Assembly: GCA_021234155.1 (NCBI GenBank)
Contig: JAJEKV010000056.1
Span: forward strand, 727,905-791,904
Origin: Isoetes taiwanensis
Taxonomy: Eukaryota > Streptophyta > Lycopodiopsida > Isoetales > Isoetaceae
Length of the DNA: 64,000 bases
Direction of reading: 5' to 3'
Shown: piece after piece, positions 24,861 to 35,217 of the stretch
How the letters are laid out: each line of letters opens with the position of its first letter
How positions within the stretch are numbered: position 1 is the stretch's first letter
Notes under the pieces: generated by a model
Told to the model about the DNA's origin: nothing
Databases searched by the model: none
The model's input: the letters and a program-made list of their open reading frames with translations, nothing else
Program-made: the position numbers and the translations under genes

Positions 24861-27000
24861 CTCACGGGCCTTAGTCCTAGCCCCGATCTGTACAACATTT
24901 CCAAGTAAGCGGTCCATGAAAAAACAACACCTAAAGCGCGTTTCTTTACCCGATCAATGTTTCTTGCTTGAGCATCTCTCAACCTAGAGTAAATCATCTC
25001 GAAGCTGAAAAATCTTGGACAAGGAACATCATCCGTCGAGCTTATCAAATAGTTCCATTATTTAAACACATACGGCATGTTCTACGTTTAAATAACATAG
25101 GCATCTTCGAAACTCACACCTCTTCACGCGCGGTGAATTCCTTGGGCCCAGCGTATCCGCGGATCCGGCCTCACCCGAGTCTTTGCTTCTTCGTGGTCTC
25201 TTCAAAGAGTGTATTCGCATCTAATACATTATCGCTGCGATTCACCGCGTATCCCCTTTCCATGGGCGCCCAGGTGTAGAGTTCCGTAACTGCGGCAGCT
25301 CCTCTCCGCTTCTACCTTAGCCTCCGTGCTCATCGATCAAATCATCGCTTGCAATAGGGTCGGGGAAAACTCCACATATGCAGAAGGCTGTTAGCGGCTT
25401 TTGGCGCCAAGGGCGCCATTCCGGAAGTAAGCTAGCGATCGATGATCCCCTCGACCTCGAAGTTCCCCAATGCCGCAGGGAAGATGAACCACGCTCCACT
25501 CACTTAGTCCCTTGATGTGATTAAATTCCGAAATAGTGTTTGGGCGGGGCTAAAGCCACGGTGCTGTACCTTTAGCCCGCTTTTTTCATAAATGATTGCA
25601 TGTCCTTAAACTTCAAATTAAAGAACACGCCTCGATCTTTTTACATGCAGTCCTAAAAAACTCACAAGCAGCGGAGGAAACACACATAATTTCTGAGTCG
25701 TAGAAGAGGATGAGAGGGCACTCTGAGACATGACTCAGATCCAAGAAGCTTATAAAGGGAGGGGATACCGCGTTAGCTAGGCCAGGGGAAGAACAAGACA
25801 AACACCCTGAGGCGAGCCTTCCGAGGTTTTCTTTTGTCGGAATACCTTAATCGATCCATCCTTTCTTCTGCGGCATTCACCTCGGACTCACCGGGTGATC
25901 AGCGGCGAACTCCATTCTTCGTCATCGAGGGACTGAGCGGCAGCTTCTTGCTTAGTGCATTTCTTGGTGGTATGTCGAGGTATCGACAAGTGGGAAGGAG
26001 AAAGATCTGTTTCTACACCAAAGGGACAAGAAGAGCTCGGAGACAAGTACAAAAACCGGTGTTGTGTGCTCTCTCTCGCCTACTGCGCTTTGGTCAGCAT
26101 TTAACACTACATGTCAGGATCTGCCCGAGGAAAGAGTAAGTTCTATCGCACTAAAAATTATGATTTCAAATTATTCTCACTCTTCCATGAGCAAGGCTAA
26201 GGGCACCAAAAAGGCCGGGCGCTTTAAAGTGTCAGGCTCTGGGTGGAAGGATTCAGAAAAGGGATGAAGGAGGCCGAAACCTAACATCGAGGAGCTTGGT
26301 ATGGAGATTTCAGTGGGGGAAAACTGTTCCATACGGGGAGCTTCACTTAAATGGCTGAAGACTCTAAGCAACACTTTCTGCGATGGGGAATGAAGTTGTG
26401 GTTCATACACAAAAAGTCCACCAAAAAACAAAGATGGGGATGATGACACCACCACGGGAGGATCGGGATGACTTAAGGAGACGAAGATATGGTCGACTCC
26501 CCAAAACCTTCGATCCGGATGATCGGTCCGGGATTTCCGCGAGAGAGGGCTGAGAAAATGGGCGTCTAGCCCGGTATTATTATCCGTTGGGAATATCACA
26601 CAAGCCGCTTCTTTGGACATTGGAAGGCGGGAAGGTTTGCGGGGAGATGCCGTCTTGTTCAACCACAGGGGAATTTAATCCGACATCTCTGCCGGAGTGC
26701 AACCGATGGTGCGACATCTGTTGCAGATCAATGCCTGCGGATGTCATACCTTTTAGCGGTCGACGTGTGAGTTGTTCATTTGCTTGGAAGTAAAGGGAAG
26801 ATCTGAAGGAAAAGAGGAGTCCGGGTTGTAGGCGGCCAAAGATTCGATGAGGGCGGCTCAAGTAGTACTGACCGGAGAAGGAGGAGTGCCGCAGCGATCA
26901 GGATAGATATGCTGGCGAGAGTGCGAGTTCTTTTTCGCATGAAATCGAATCGCCGGCAAAGATAGCCTTTGCCGAACACAATAGCGGCCGAGTGCGGCTC
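24861..27000. other. Insertion interior without recognised genes
   Basis: Frames such as 24,968-25,279 (+), 25,834-26,139 (+) and 26,177-26,662 (-) are open but show no family signature or reliable splice sites. GC content is visibly higher than in the 35-60 kb region. It may include decayed cargo exons that I cannot identify. Confidence 0.35.
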
Positions 27001-27420
27001 GTAAGGTAAATAACTCTCTCGAGATCTTTCCATTCTCATTTCGCGAGTCGAAAGCCCCGCCATCCCCCAACATTTGCCGATTATCGGGGTTTCTCGGAGT
27101 CGGGGAAAGCCGTGACGAAATACCGTAAAATCAAAAGGATGTGGGCTTTCTCGACTGTGAAGTCGAAAAACCCTTAACCGAAAAGAAAATTAGACATTGA
27201 TCGGGGACTTTTCGACTCGCGGAGTCGAAGCCCCGCCATCCTAACATTTTGCGATTATCACTGGGGTTTCTCGACTTCGCGAGTCGGTGCCGCGGTAATG
27301 CGAAAAATCAGTTGATGCAGAGCTTTCATTTCCGAAGTCGAGAAAACTGAGAGAAGTAAAAAGAAAATTAGACATTCAAGGACTTTCTCGACTACGAGTC
27401 GAGAAAACCCTGGGCTACTA
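27000..27420 (+). repeat. Tandem repeat, period about 178 bp, carrying palindromes
   Basis: GAGTCGAAAGCCCCGCCATC at about 27,047 recurs as GAGTCGAAGCCCCGCCATC at about 27,223, each followed by an AACATTT, CGATTATC and GGGGTTTCTCG series. AAGAAAATTAGACATT occurs at 27,183 and 27,362. Each unit contains two of the TCTCGACT hairpins. The array therefore amplifies the palindromes. Confidence 0.75.
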
Positions 27421-27424
27421 TTTC

Positions 27425-28145
27425 TTGTTTATTCCTCGATTGTTTGTGATACTTCATTCCTCGACATTGGTACATTATGCGAATGCGGCCCTTATCCCGA
27501 CGGATCATACACGGCTAGGCAGCGAAAGAAAGCATTGGGTTGTCCTCGGCCCTAACAAAAACGGGGCTCCCTGGGATAAGTGGAAGACCTTTGAGAAACT
27601 ATGCAGCATATGTTACCACTTTGGAGGACAGAAGATGACGAGGAGAGGAAGAAGAGGAGAAGAAGAAGAGAACACCAAGGAAAGGCGGTGGAGTCTCTCT
27701 CGACCAATATGACCTCATTCTAGCACCGAGGATGCGGGGAGAAATGGTGACATATGGGCTCAATGGACAAGAGGCAAAATTTGAAGATTAGCAATGGAGA
27801 ATTTCCAAGCAGGCGGACCCCAAGATTGTTGTTTGACAAGCGGTTCATGAAGAGGATATGGGGCCTCCACGGACAAAGCGCTTGACCTACAAAGGCAAAA
27901 TCTTGGAGGAACAATCCTGGCGAGGAAGACCGGGGAGTTCTAAATTGCGGGGCGCAAAGGATTATGCCACCGTCCTAAAAGCGGCTTGGGTATGCGTTAG
28001 AAGAAGGCATCCGCGAGTTACTAGCGTTGCATCTAATGAATACCATGATTTTGATTATTACAAGGAAAAGGCTGCCCTTGATGAGGAAGACATGAAGGAA
28101 TTGAACCGTCTATGTCAGCCTACATCAACACCAAGGCTGGCGTAG
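27425..28145 (+). pseudogene. Exon-like cargo sequence, function unknown
   Basis: Plus-strand frames read in a protein-like way: RKHWVVLGPNKNGAPWDKWK, a basic/acidic run (RRGRRGEEEENTKERRW), and, from about 27,858, a longer open stretch with LTYKGKILEEQSWRGRPG, WVCVRRRHPRVTSV and LDEEDMKELNRL. I do not recognise the family. The 178-bp repeat array lies immediately upstream and the next exon-like block begins about 250 bp downstream, so these may be exons of one gene that ends in the phosphatase domain at 29.2-30.0 kb. Confidence 0.4.
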
Positions 28146-28390
28146 CGTCAAAACCCTTCCTTTCCCTCGAGGCGTGCTATGGCAGGAAAAGAAAGCTTGA
28201 TCGGGGGTGGTCCCATTTAAAGGCCGAACGATAAGCTCCCCATTTCTGGTTACTTTGGGACACAAGGGAGTTTGGTCCGAACGGGCAGGCCTTTTGGACC
28301 CGTGGCACTATTTGCCATCAATATGATCAAGACCCCACTTTTTTTATGACAAAGCTGACATAGAGCGAAAGTACAAGGCGTGTTACGGAC

Positions 28391-29092
28391 ATGGCCGACC
28401 TGGATACTTTCGGTTTCCTTGTCTTTTGCATCTTAGGGCAATCAAACAGCGCTGTCTCCCAATGGCCGGTGATATTAACTTCACCAACAAGATCATGCAC
28501 TCCATATAACGAACTTGATCATGAGTGCGGACTTGGCTTGCCGAAGGCACCAAGCTTTGCCAACATAGTTTTAGTTTTGATTTCAAGATCGGTGATTAGG
28601 CACCGGATAAGTGTGGTGGTCTGGCGAGCATCATTATCTCGACAAGTTCATGATCTCTCAAGAGCGGATGGAACCTCGAAGGGGGGGGGTTTATGGAGGA
28701 TGTTCCATCGATGGACAAGATGCGACAAAAGATGGTGCGACCGGTCCTATACATAGAATTCTATCCGGCCAAGAGTTATCAAGTACTTCATAACCCGCTT
28801 GGTGCAGGAAGATCAAATTGTATGCGAAAGTGGTACATGAATGGCCCGTTATTCTCTCGGGGGCTATCTTTGTATGGAATGAAACCTACTATCCGAGTGG
28901 TTGGAAATAAGGACATGGTTGAAACCATTCGGCCATACCGGATCTCGCTTCATGAGCATTTCAAGGGAGGAAGACAAATGGAAGCGGTAAAGAAAGACTG
29001 ATGAGGACGAGGGAGACAAACTGGCCGGAGACGAGGATGTCGAAGGTTTGGACTGAATCTTTGCGAAAACATTATTAAAAACGGAGATTGAG
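28391..29092 (+). pseudogene. Exon-like cargo sequence ending at a splice donor, function unknown
   Basis: The clearest stretch (28,693-29,001) reads MDKMRQKMVRPVLYIEFYP, then NCMRKWYMNGPLFSRGLSLY and IRPYRISLHEHFKGG. After a stop-interrupted tail, the frame reaches ATTGAG followed by GTGAGT at 29,093, a good donor site. The apparent intron to about 29,215 contains two of the element's palindromes. I do not recognise the protein. Confidence 0.4.
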
Positions 29093-29219
29093 GTGAGTTT
29101 ACTTTTGCTCTATCGATTGTTTCTCGACTTCGAGTCGAAGAAACTTCGTTCCTTTCAATACCTTTTCTTTTTCATTCTCGACTTCAGCGAGTCGAGAAAA
29201 CTCGTTCTCTTCGGCCGGA

Positions 29220-30045
29220 TGTCATCATTTGGAATTCCGGTGTCAACGACTCGGATCATTGTCATTTGGAAGCGGTTCACGCCAGCGAGGAGAATGAGAA
29301 TGAAAATGCTGCAAGCAACAAACTTGCTCCACCCGCGGAAAGAACACGAAAAAGATAATGATCCCAAGATTTGGATCCCGATGAACCCGAATATGGTCAG
29401 GAGCCAAACTCCAAAGCGGGATCGGCTGGTCCCACCAAGCTTGTAATATTTGACGTCAATGGAGTATTAGGCCGCGATTATACCCGCGACAAAGACGCGT
29501 CCGAGAGATTAACACCTCATGAGATCCCAATGAAAGCGAAAGCATAAAATAGTGTATCCAGGAGGCCTAGAGCTAAGGAAATTATTGATCGGTGCCCTGC
29601 GGGGATTGAAGTGGGCATATGGTCTTGTATGGCAAAGAAAAATATTGTCAATGTTCTTGGTGTTCACCGGCGATTTCAGTTTGAAGTTCAAAGTTCGATT
29701 TTGGGGAAACTAAAGGGTCGAAAGCATGTGAAGGACCTCGATCCAGCCATCACAAAGGGAAGCCTATAATGGTGAAAAATTTGGGCCGGGTTTATGAGCA
29801 ATTCCGGGACTATGGCAAACACAACACTGATCATAGAGCGACTCCGCCTACAAAGTGCTATCATACGCGGCGAAAAAATACAATCATTGCTAAGCCATAT
29901 GCCTGAAGAATATGAGACGGATAGGTGGTTGTCCTTGGACTCTGTCTGCCTTGGCGGAATCCCTCTTTGCCATTCTTGTCGCGATGCTTACTTTAACTAT
30001 CCGAGCCTCCACGGAACCCGATCCGTAGAGCAAGCCCGATCATGA
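29220..30045 (+). pseudogene. FCP1/NIF-like HAD phosphatase domain (plant DVNG type), cargo of the insertion
   Basis: Reading across frames gives an acidic linker (ASEENENENAASNKLAPPAE, DLDPDEPEYGQEP) and then TKLVIFDVNGVLGRDY (about 29,437-29,485). It continues with AGIEVGIWSCMAKKNIVNVL (about 29,600-29,660), KLKGRKHVKDLDP, FGRVYEQFRDYGK, a TLII segment, and NTIIAKPYA. These blocks match, in order, the FCP1-homology proteins of plants in which the first HAD motif is DVNG, followed by a VGVWSS-like motif and the conserved TLLIDDSPYK...PY C-terminal motif. HAD enzymes of this type are aspartate-based phosphatases. Here the TLIIDD motif is damaged and stops are present, so activity is unlikely as read. 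Its position inside the TIR element suggests capture of a host gene. Confidence 0.6.
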
Positions 30046-30149
30046 AAGCTATGGACTGACAAATACTTTGGTGAACAAGAAGAGTGACCCTTGCTTTCGG
30101 ATAGTCAAATTGTGTGAATATTGTAATCGAACGTGAAACACATGTATTG

Positions 30150-30530
30150 ACCATTTTGTAATGAATATACTTGTATATTGAGTTTTGATGCCTTTCTCGA
30201 CTCACGAAAGTCGAGAAAGGCATGCTTGTCCTGATGATGAAACCATTTGTATGTTTGATTGTGTCCTTTGGATGCAGCCCACAATCTATTATGATAATGC
30301 TTGTACATTAGGTTTTGGGCCTTTTCGACTTCATGAGTCGAAAGGCATGCTGGTTTTTCGATGGCGAAAGCATTTGTATGCTTCCGTGTGTGATTGGATG
30401 CAACCATATTCTAATGAGTATGGTTGTACTTTGACTTTACGGGCCTTTCGACTCGAATGAGAAACCACTACTTCCCACGCCATTGGATGCGATTGTATGG
30501 AATGAATGTTCTCCGTTGTAATTTGATTTC
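30150..30530 (+). repeat. Three-copy tandem repeat, period about 125 bp, each with a hairpin
   Basis: Units start near 30,158, 30,288 and 30,411 with TAATGA or ATGATAATGC, CTTGTA, then TTGAGTTT or TTAGGTTT, the palindrome (CCTTTCTCGACT / AGTCGAAAGG), GCATGCT, AACCATTTGTATG or AGCATTTGTATG, a GATTGTGTCC or GTGTGATTGG word, and ATGCAGCC or ATGCAACC. The third copy has lost one hairpin arm. The repeat follows the phosphatase-like exon and may be its 3' flank. Confidence 0.75.
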
Positions 30531-30555
30531 AACGTTCTTTTCTTCGTTTTGACTA

Positions 30556-31040
30556 ATGACACGCAGAATTGTTAATCATACTCTCCTTGCTCCAGGTGGT
30601 TCGGTGCACGATCCGACACCAGCACGGCATCCATTTCGAGGCATCACGGGGACCGCTCCAGCGGCCGCGGATCCCGCTCAAGGCGGAAGAAATACCGCTC
30701 GCAGCGTGATCCCGATCCGCGCTACACTCTGCCCGCCTTTGGGACAAGGTTGCTCGCGAATTCAGAGGTTGCCTTTCGCTACACCACTGGGATAAAGAAG
30801 CGGGCTAAGAACAAAGAGATGTCCAAAGAAGCTCAAAGCATCTTGCAAGCATTGCATAACATCCACGGAGGGTGGGAAGGAGCATAGAGATGAAAGGTCG
30901 GTGCCAATGAGTGGAGAAGTCGGTGGACAGAAGCGGCCGGTAGCTCGAGAGAGGCACCTCCACGTGAGGCATTCCACACTCTTGAGGTTGCCCCCAAGGC
31001 TTTACAGATGGCATGAAGAAGCCACACAAGTTAATCCCCT
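30556..31040 (+). other. Exon-like sequence near the right end of the insertion, unknown
   Basis: A splice-acceptor-like CACGCAG at 30,562-30,568 is followed by frames reading DPDPRYTLPAFGTRLLANS, TTGIKKRAKNKEMSKEAQS and LQALHNIHGG before stops. The composition is protein-like but no family is recognised. It ends about 300 bp before the right terminal repeat. Confidence 0.35.
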
Positions 31041-31376
31041 AAGGTGGACCACCTACCAAGATGATGTAATCTGTAGTGACAACAAGACCGCCATGGTCTC
31101 TCAAGGTCCAGATGTAAAATACATTGTATCTGTTCAATTTATTAATAAAATTCTTTTCAACTAGATCTTTGGTTTCAAACTTTAATGAATTTCCTTTGTT
31201 TCAGTTGCATTGTTTTTGTTCTCGACTTCATGAGAACAGGGAAAACTGAGCAAAGCTTCGGATCGAGTTTTATTCAAAAATTCGAATTTAGGATAGTTTT
31301 CTGCCTGGGGTGCTACTTTTTATGTAAATTAACGGGTTCAAAAAATGGGAAATGGAATGAGTCCCACTTTAATTAA

Positions 31377-33739
31377 ATACGACTTCCTTCCGAAATTTGG
31401 GGGTTGTCTTTTGATTATTTTAGCGGACCTTATTGATGCGCACCAAATTTTTGTTTAAGCTTTGACTTGACATTCTTAGGTATGCAGCTCTTTACGTTTG
31501 ATGTGTCTCTACGCCTATATGCTCTCGACTCTTCTTTTTGTTCCCTCGTGATTCCTCATCATACCACATGCAGGCCTTAAAGGCATTGCCCCTCCCGGGT
31601 CTCTTTCGTTTTTCGAAGACCTCTTCTTGCGCCTTCACTATTATGTCATTAGGCACGTTCCCATTCTTGTTCGCTCTATGCTCTCCCCATTCCCATTTTC
31701 CCATTTCTCTTCCTCGATAGATTGTATGAATATATCCGCATATTTATCCTCAAATTGTATTTTCATTTTTGCCTTCTCTTTCTCTTTTTCCCCTTATTGT
31801 TATCAACTTGAGTTTGCTCACCCCCTTTGAATGTGCTTGCATGGGTTTGTGACTTTCCCTTTTCCCGGTCGGCCATTCTAGTAGCACGGCTTGAGACATT
31901 TTCCCTTCGCTTGGTCATTCATTTATCATATAATCTACTATGCTTCCCCGTGTGCATTACGGCTCATGAAGATCCTCCCCATTTTTGTACCCCATTAGCT
32001 ATAATGACCCCCCGTCAGCCGTGCACACTTCAAGCAAATAATTCACCTTTGGTATTGATCTCTGTCTTGTCTTCCTCGTACTTCTTTTCCAATCATGTGA
32101 TCTTAGCCATTATGTGTCCACCGCCTATTCATTTCGTCCCATCCTTATGTTTTGTGCTTGTTCCTGACCTGTTCTGGCGTTTAGATCCCCTATTAGAATC
32201 ATTGGCCCCTGTTCCTTCCACTTCATCATACTCTCCCCCAAGTCTAGCAATTCTAGTTTGTCACTGTTTGGCGGGTAATATGCTATGATCAAAATTAGGT
32301 CTTTTTTGTTTTGCAATTGAATACTTAGTATCATGTATCTTTTATTGATATCCGAATGTAAAATACATGCACTGTTTGCTACACTCTCTTTCACATAACA
32401 GGCTAGGCCTGCGCTTCCTCTTCCTATCTTAAAATCCTTATCTTTCCAGCATGTGAATAGCTGGTACCCCTCTTCCTCTGGCAGCCGCTTGATATTGTGT
32501 TCCCATGTCTCTACCAGACATATTATGTCGCAGCTATGGGCTCCCTCGAGTCTCTCTCCGTCATCCCAAGGGTATCCACGATAATTCAATTTACCATATT
32601 GTCGCGTCTCTTCCCTCGGAGGTCGCTTCTTCGGGGTTTCGGTGTTACGCTCCTCCGTTGCCTTCCTCTTCACCCGCCCCTCGGCCTTTCGCATTCGAGG
32701 TTGGGCCCATGGTTCCGGCTTGGGGCGTTGATCTTTGCCGACCCGTTTCGCTTCTTTACGCTCCTGCAGGTTGAATCACTTCTAGGACTATCGCCTTCGG
32801 TGCCCCCCCAAGGCTCTGCTTTCCTGCCCTTGTGGCATAACCACCAAGGGGTTGATATTCTCCTTCTCTACTTCTATTGACTTTGTGGACTCCATATTCT
32901 GTTCTTGTCCTAAGATTGTTTGCTCTTTGACCCTCTTGTGCAGGTACACTTTGCCATTCCCGACTCGCATGTATCCTGCCGATTCAATTCCACGGCCCCG
33001 GCGGTAGCCCCTTGGCGTTGCATGGCCATTTAGAGCTTCACGTACTTTGATCCCATTCTTTAGCTTTGGATCCCATGCTACCATATCCTCTCCTTGGTCG
33101 CCGGTCCCCGAGTGTAAGTGATTTATGTGCTGAATTCGCCTCTCCATTGGCCTGACCGCACTGCTTTGACGATGATGCTCCGGTGTTCTTTGAAGACTAT
33201 CTCTATTATTTCTGCAGTCACTCGATATGTGTCTTCATTAGGTTTCTCTGCTACCCCTATTAGGCTAGCGTCATGCTTAATTCTATTCGCTCCTCAAATT
33301 CCATGATATGCGGCTTTATTCTATCAAATGATTCCCATGCATCTAACTCACATTTGTTTTAACTCAACCAACCTCTCGCATGATCTTAGCTTTTTCTTCT
33401 TCAATCTCTATATATCCTGCTACGTGCATCTCCTCGCTTGTCCTCTCGACCCCTCCTATCCTTACGTCCATGCTGGAGATGGCTATTTTGTTGCGGTTGG
33501 CCGTCTCCACCAACGTGTTGAGTGCATCCATGCTCAGGATTCTAGACTCCAGCTGCTTGTTCATTTGAGCCAGAAAATCTTTGAGATCCTATTGGCTCCG
33601 ATTGGTGCTCTTGCCATATCGCTTTCTTTTGTTGGCCGAGGCTAGGTGCTTTACGCCATTGCTCCCCGGGTTGGGTATCGTGGTGATTCTCGTCACGGTT
33701 TCTTTTTGCAATGGAATTCTTCTGGTAAGATAGCTGCAC
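31377..33739 (-). mobile_element. LINE, 5' half: ORF1-like region and AP endonuclease
   Basis: The minus strand first encodes an ORF1-like, basic region (33,739-32,788; MRVGNGKVYLHKRVKEQT, EVEKENINPLV). It then encodes an apurinic-type endonuclease (32,694-32,125) with DIICLVETWEHNIKRLPEEE, GSAGLACYVKES, ILIIAYYPP and ILIGDLNART, the standard motifs of APE-type non-LTR elements. Beyond it, 31,704-31,492 has KACMWYDEESRGNKKK, matching the spacer between endonuclease and reverse transcriptase. The rest of the reading continues after the 12.3-kb insertion at 19,066. The 5' end is not defined; sequence up to 34.68 kb, and possibly beyond 41.1 kb, could belong to it. Confidence 0.85.
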
Positions 33740-33967
33740 TACTTCCGTAAAGTATGTATATTCTGTCTCTAAATGGTCTCTTATTCAAAAATCACCGTTA
33801 ACTCCGAGTTTGAATTTTGAAATAGCCATATCCATTAATTATTCCGCCCACCACTACTTATTATTGATTCACCCCTTTAGATCTCGGGCGTCTTTCCATT
33901 CCGTGATTGGCCGGGGTGACCCTCTCTCGTGCCAATGCAAGATTAGTAGTAGTTGCCTACCAGGAAT

Positions 33968-34003
<36 letters not shown>

Positions 34004-34682
34004 TGCCTTTATTCAATCATTTTGGTGATCAGGAACCGGTTGGAGGGTCATGCCCTCGCTATCGGCCTACGGCGGGTTAGGACCCTCAAATCCCAGAGCG
34101 TATCGATCTCTCCTTTTTACTATAACACATTTGTATACATATACATCATTATTCTTTCATGCTTTATGCGGTACTCTATGGTGGTTAAATTTTTGTTGTT
34201 CTCATGATGATTTTGAGTTTATAGTGGTCGGACTACGGGTTGGTGGATCCAACCCTCGCTATCTTGGTGTCTGGGGGAGGCTGGGCCTCTCAATCGGTGA
34301 ACTTATAAAGAGCCCACTTTTACTCGGGAGATGATCTTGCCTTTCTGTATAGTCCCGGTCTCTCGCCGATTCCCCTATTTTGTCGGTTATGTGTCCCTTC
34401 ATTTTCGTCTCAGATATATCTCTTAAGTTGTCCCCATCTTTGCCTATCTTATTCTATCGACTTAGATTCTTCTTGTATTAGCCACCTTCATATTTAGTGT
34501 CACGCCTCACCATGTTGTCCACGCTTGTTCCGATTGATTTTAGCCCGTAAATGGTTTTGGTTTTTTGTCGCCGGGTGTCCAAAGCCCACTGGCTTTTGAG
34601 GCTGCCGCTTTGTTGTTGTTAAAGCGTAATTTTTATCGTTTTAGCTATCCTTTCTACAAATCTTGCTTGATTATACTACTTG
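33740..34682. other. LINE 5' flank or intergenic sequence; no gene
   Basis: No conserved motif. Two loosely related GC-richer blocks (about 34,030-34,100 and 34,225-34,300) share CCTCGCTATC and GGGTT words. A (TTTA)n tract lies at 33,967-34,004. The right end stops at the next transposon terminus. Confidence 0.4.
33967..34004 (+). repeat. (TTTA)n microsatellite
   Basis: Nine to ten consecutive ATTT units follow the word CAGGAATATT. It might be the 3' tail of an otherwise unrecognised short retroelement, but nothing upstream supports that clearly. Confidence 0.9.
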
Positions 34683-35217
34683 CATTAGAAAAAAAATGGG
34701 TCTCCAACCGCCTTCCTAAGAAAATCCTAAGATAAATTCCATGTCATTTTTAAGTTACTATTTTACCTTTTCCACATCATCACTTTGTCTTTATAACAAG
34801 AAGATTTAGAAATCCTTCACATTAGAACCGTATCTTTAGAACCGAAGGCATTATTTTAGCATCCATGGCACATTAAAAACCAAAAAAAAAAGCTTTGCTC
34901 GTATGAAGAGTTCCTCATTTACATCTTGTTTTGGGATCTACAAGGCACAAAATCGGCCATTGAGACTCTCACTCTCGGATCAACCACAAGATCTACGACA
35001 ATTTAAACTCTTCCTGAGGTAGGTTTTCTACCTCAACCATTTGATCTTATATTTGCCGCTTGTTCATTTTTTTGAAAATGTGACATTTGAATTTGAATTT
35101 GAATTCAATTTGAATTTGTATTCAAAATCCTTTGCCTCCAATGAAGAGTGCATATATATATGCAATGGAGTTCCAGAGCAGAATTTTTGCTCATTACCTT
35201 TACCTTGACATTCTGCA

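Larger units (their letters stand above)
24461..31236. repeat. Dispersed palindrome family (TCTCGACTT / AAGTCGAGA), at least 12 copies
   Basis: Short hairpins with arms TCTCGACT and AGTCGAGA and a 2-8 base loop occur at about 24,464, 24,504, 27,146, 27,209, 27,268, 27,322, 27,384, 29,120, 29,175, 30,190, 30,319 and 30,443, with a decayed one at 31,219. The best is at 30,190-30,222, where the arms extend to GCCTTTCTCGACT and AGTCGAGAAAGGC. All copies found lie inside the 12.3-kb insertion; I saw none in the LINE halves, the Aquarius gene or elsewhere. Several sit within tandem repeat units or apparent introns. The structure resembles small non-autonomous hairpin elements or transcribed stem-loops. 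Confidence 0.8.
19067..31368. mobile_element. 12.3-kb TIR DNA transposon with cargo, inserted in a LINE
   Basis: The left end AGTGGGAC (19,067-19,074) and right end GTCCCACT (31,361-31,368) are exact inverted repeats, flanked on both sides by TTAATTAA (19,059-19,066 and 31,369-31,376). Because TTAATTAA is itself palindromic, the target-site duplication could be 8 bp or only TTAA. The LINE outside is split cleanly at these points. A transposase-like gene occupies 19.26-21.9 kb on the minus strand. The 22-31 kb part holds tandem arrays, dispersed palindromes and plus-strand exon-like sequence, including an FCP1-like phosphatase domain. Beyond the 8-bp core the TIRs are poorly matched. Superfamily is uncertain: TTAA targets would suggest Kolobok or piggyBac-like elements, and an 8-bp duplication hAT-like elements. 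Confidence 0.75.

Noticed and set aside
30150-30530. CRISPR-like array (regularly spaced palindromes)
   Set aside because: Only three units, whole 125-bp unit repeated rather than repeat-plus-unique-spacer, in a plant nuclear context.
32497-32880. 127-codon plus-strand frame
   Set aside because: Antisense to the LINE endonuclease and ORF1-like regions.
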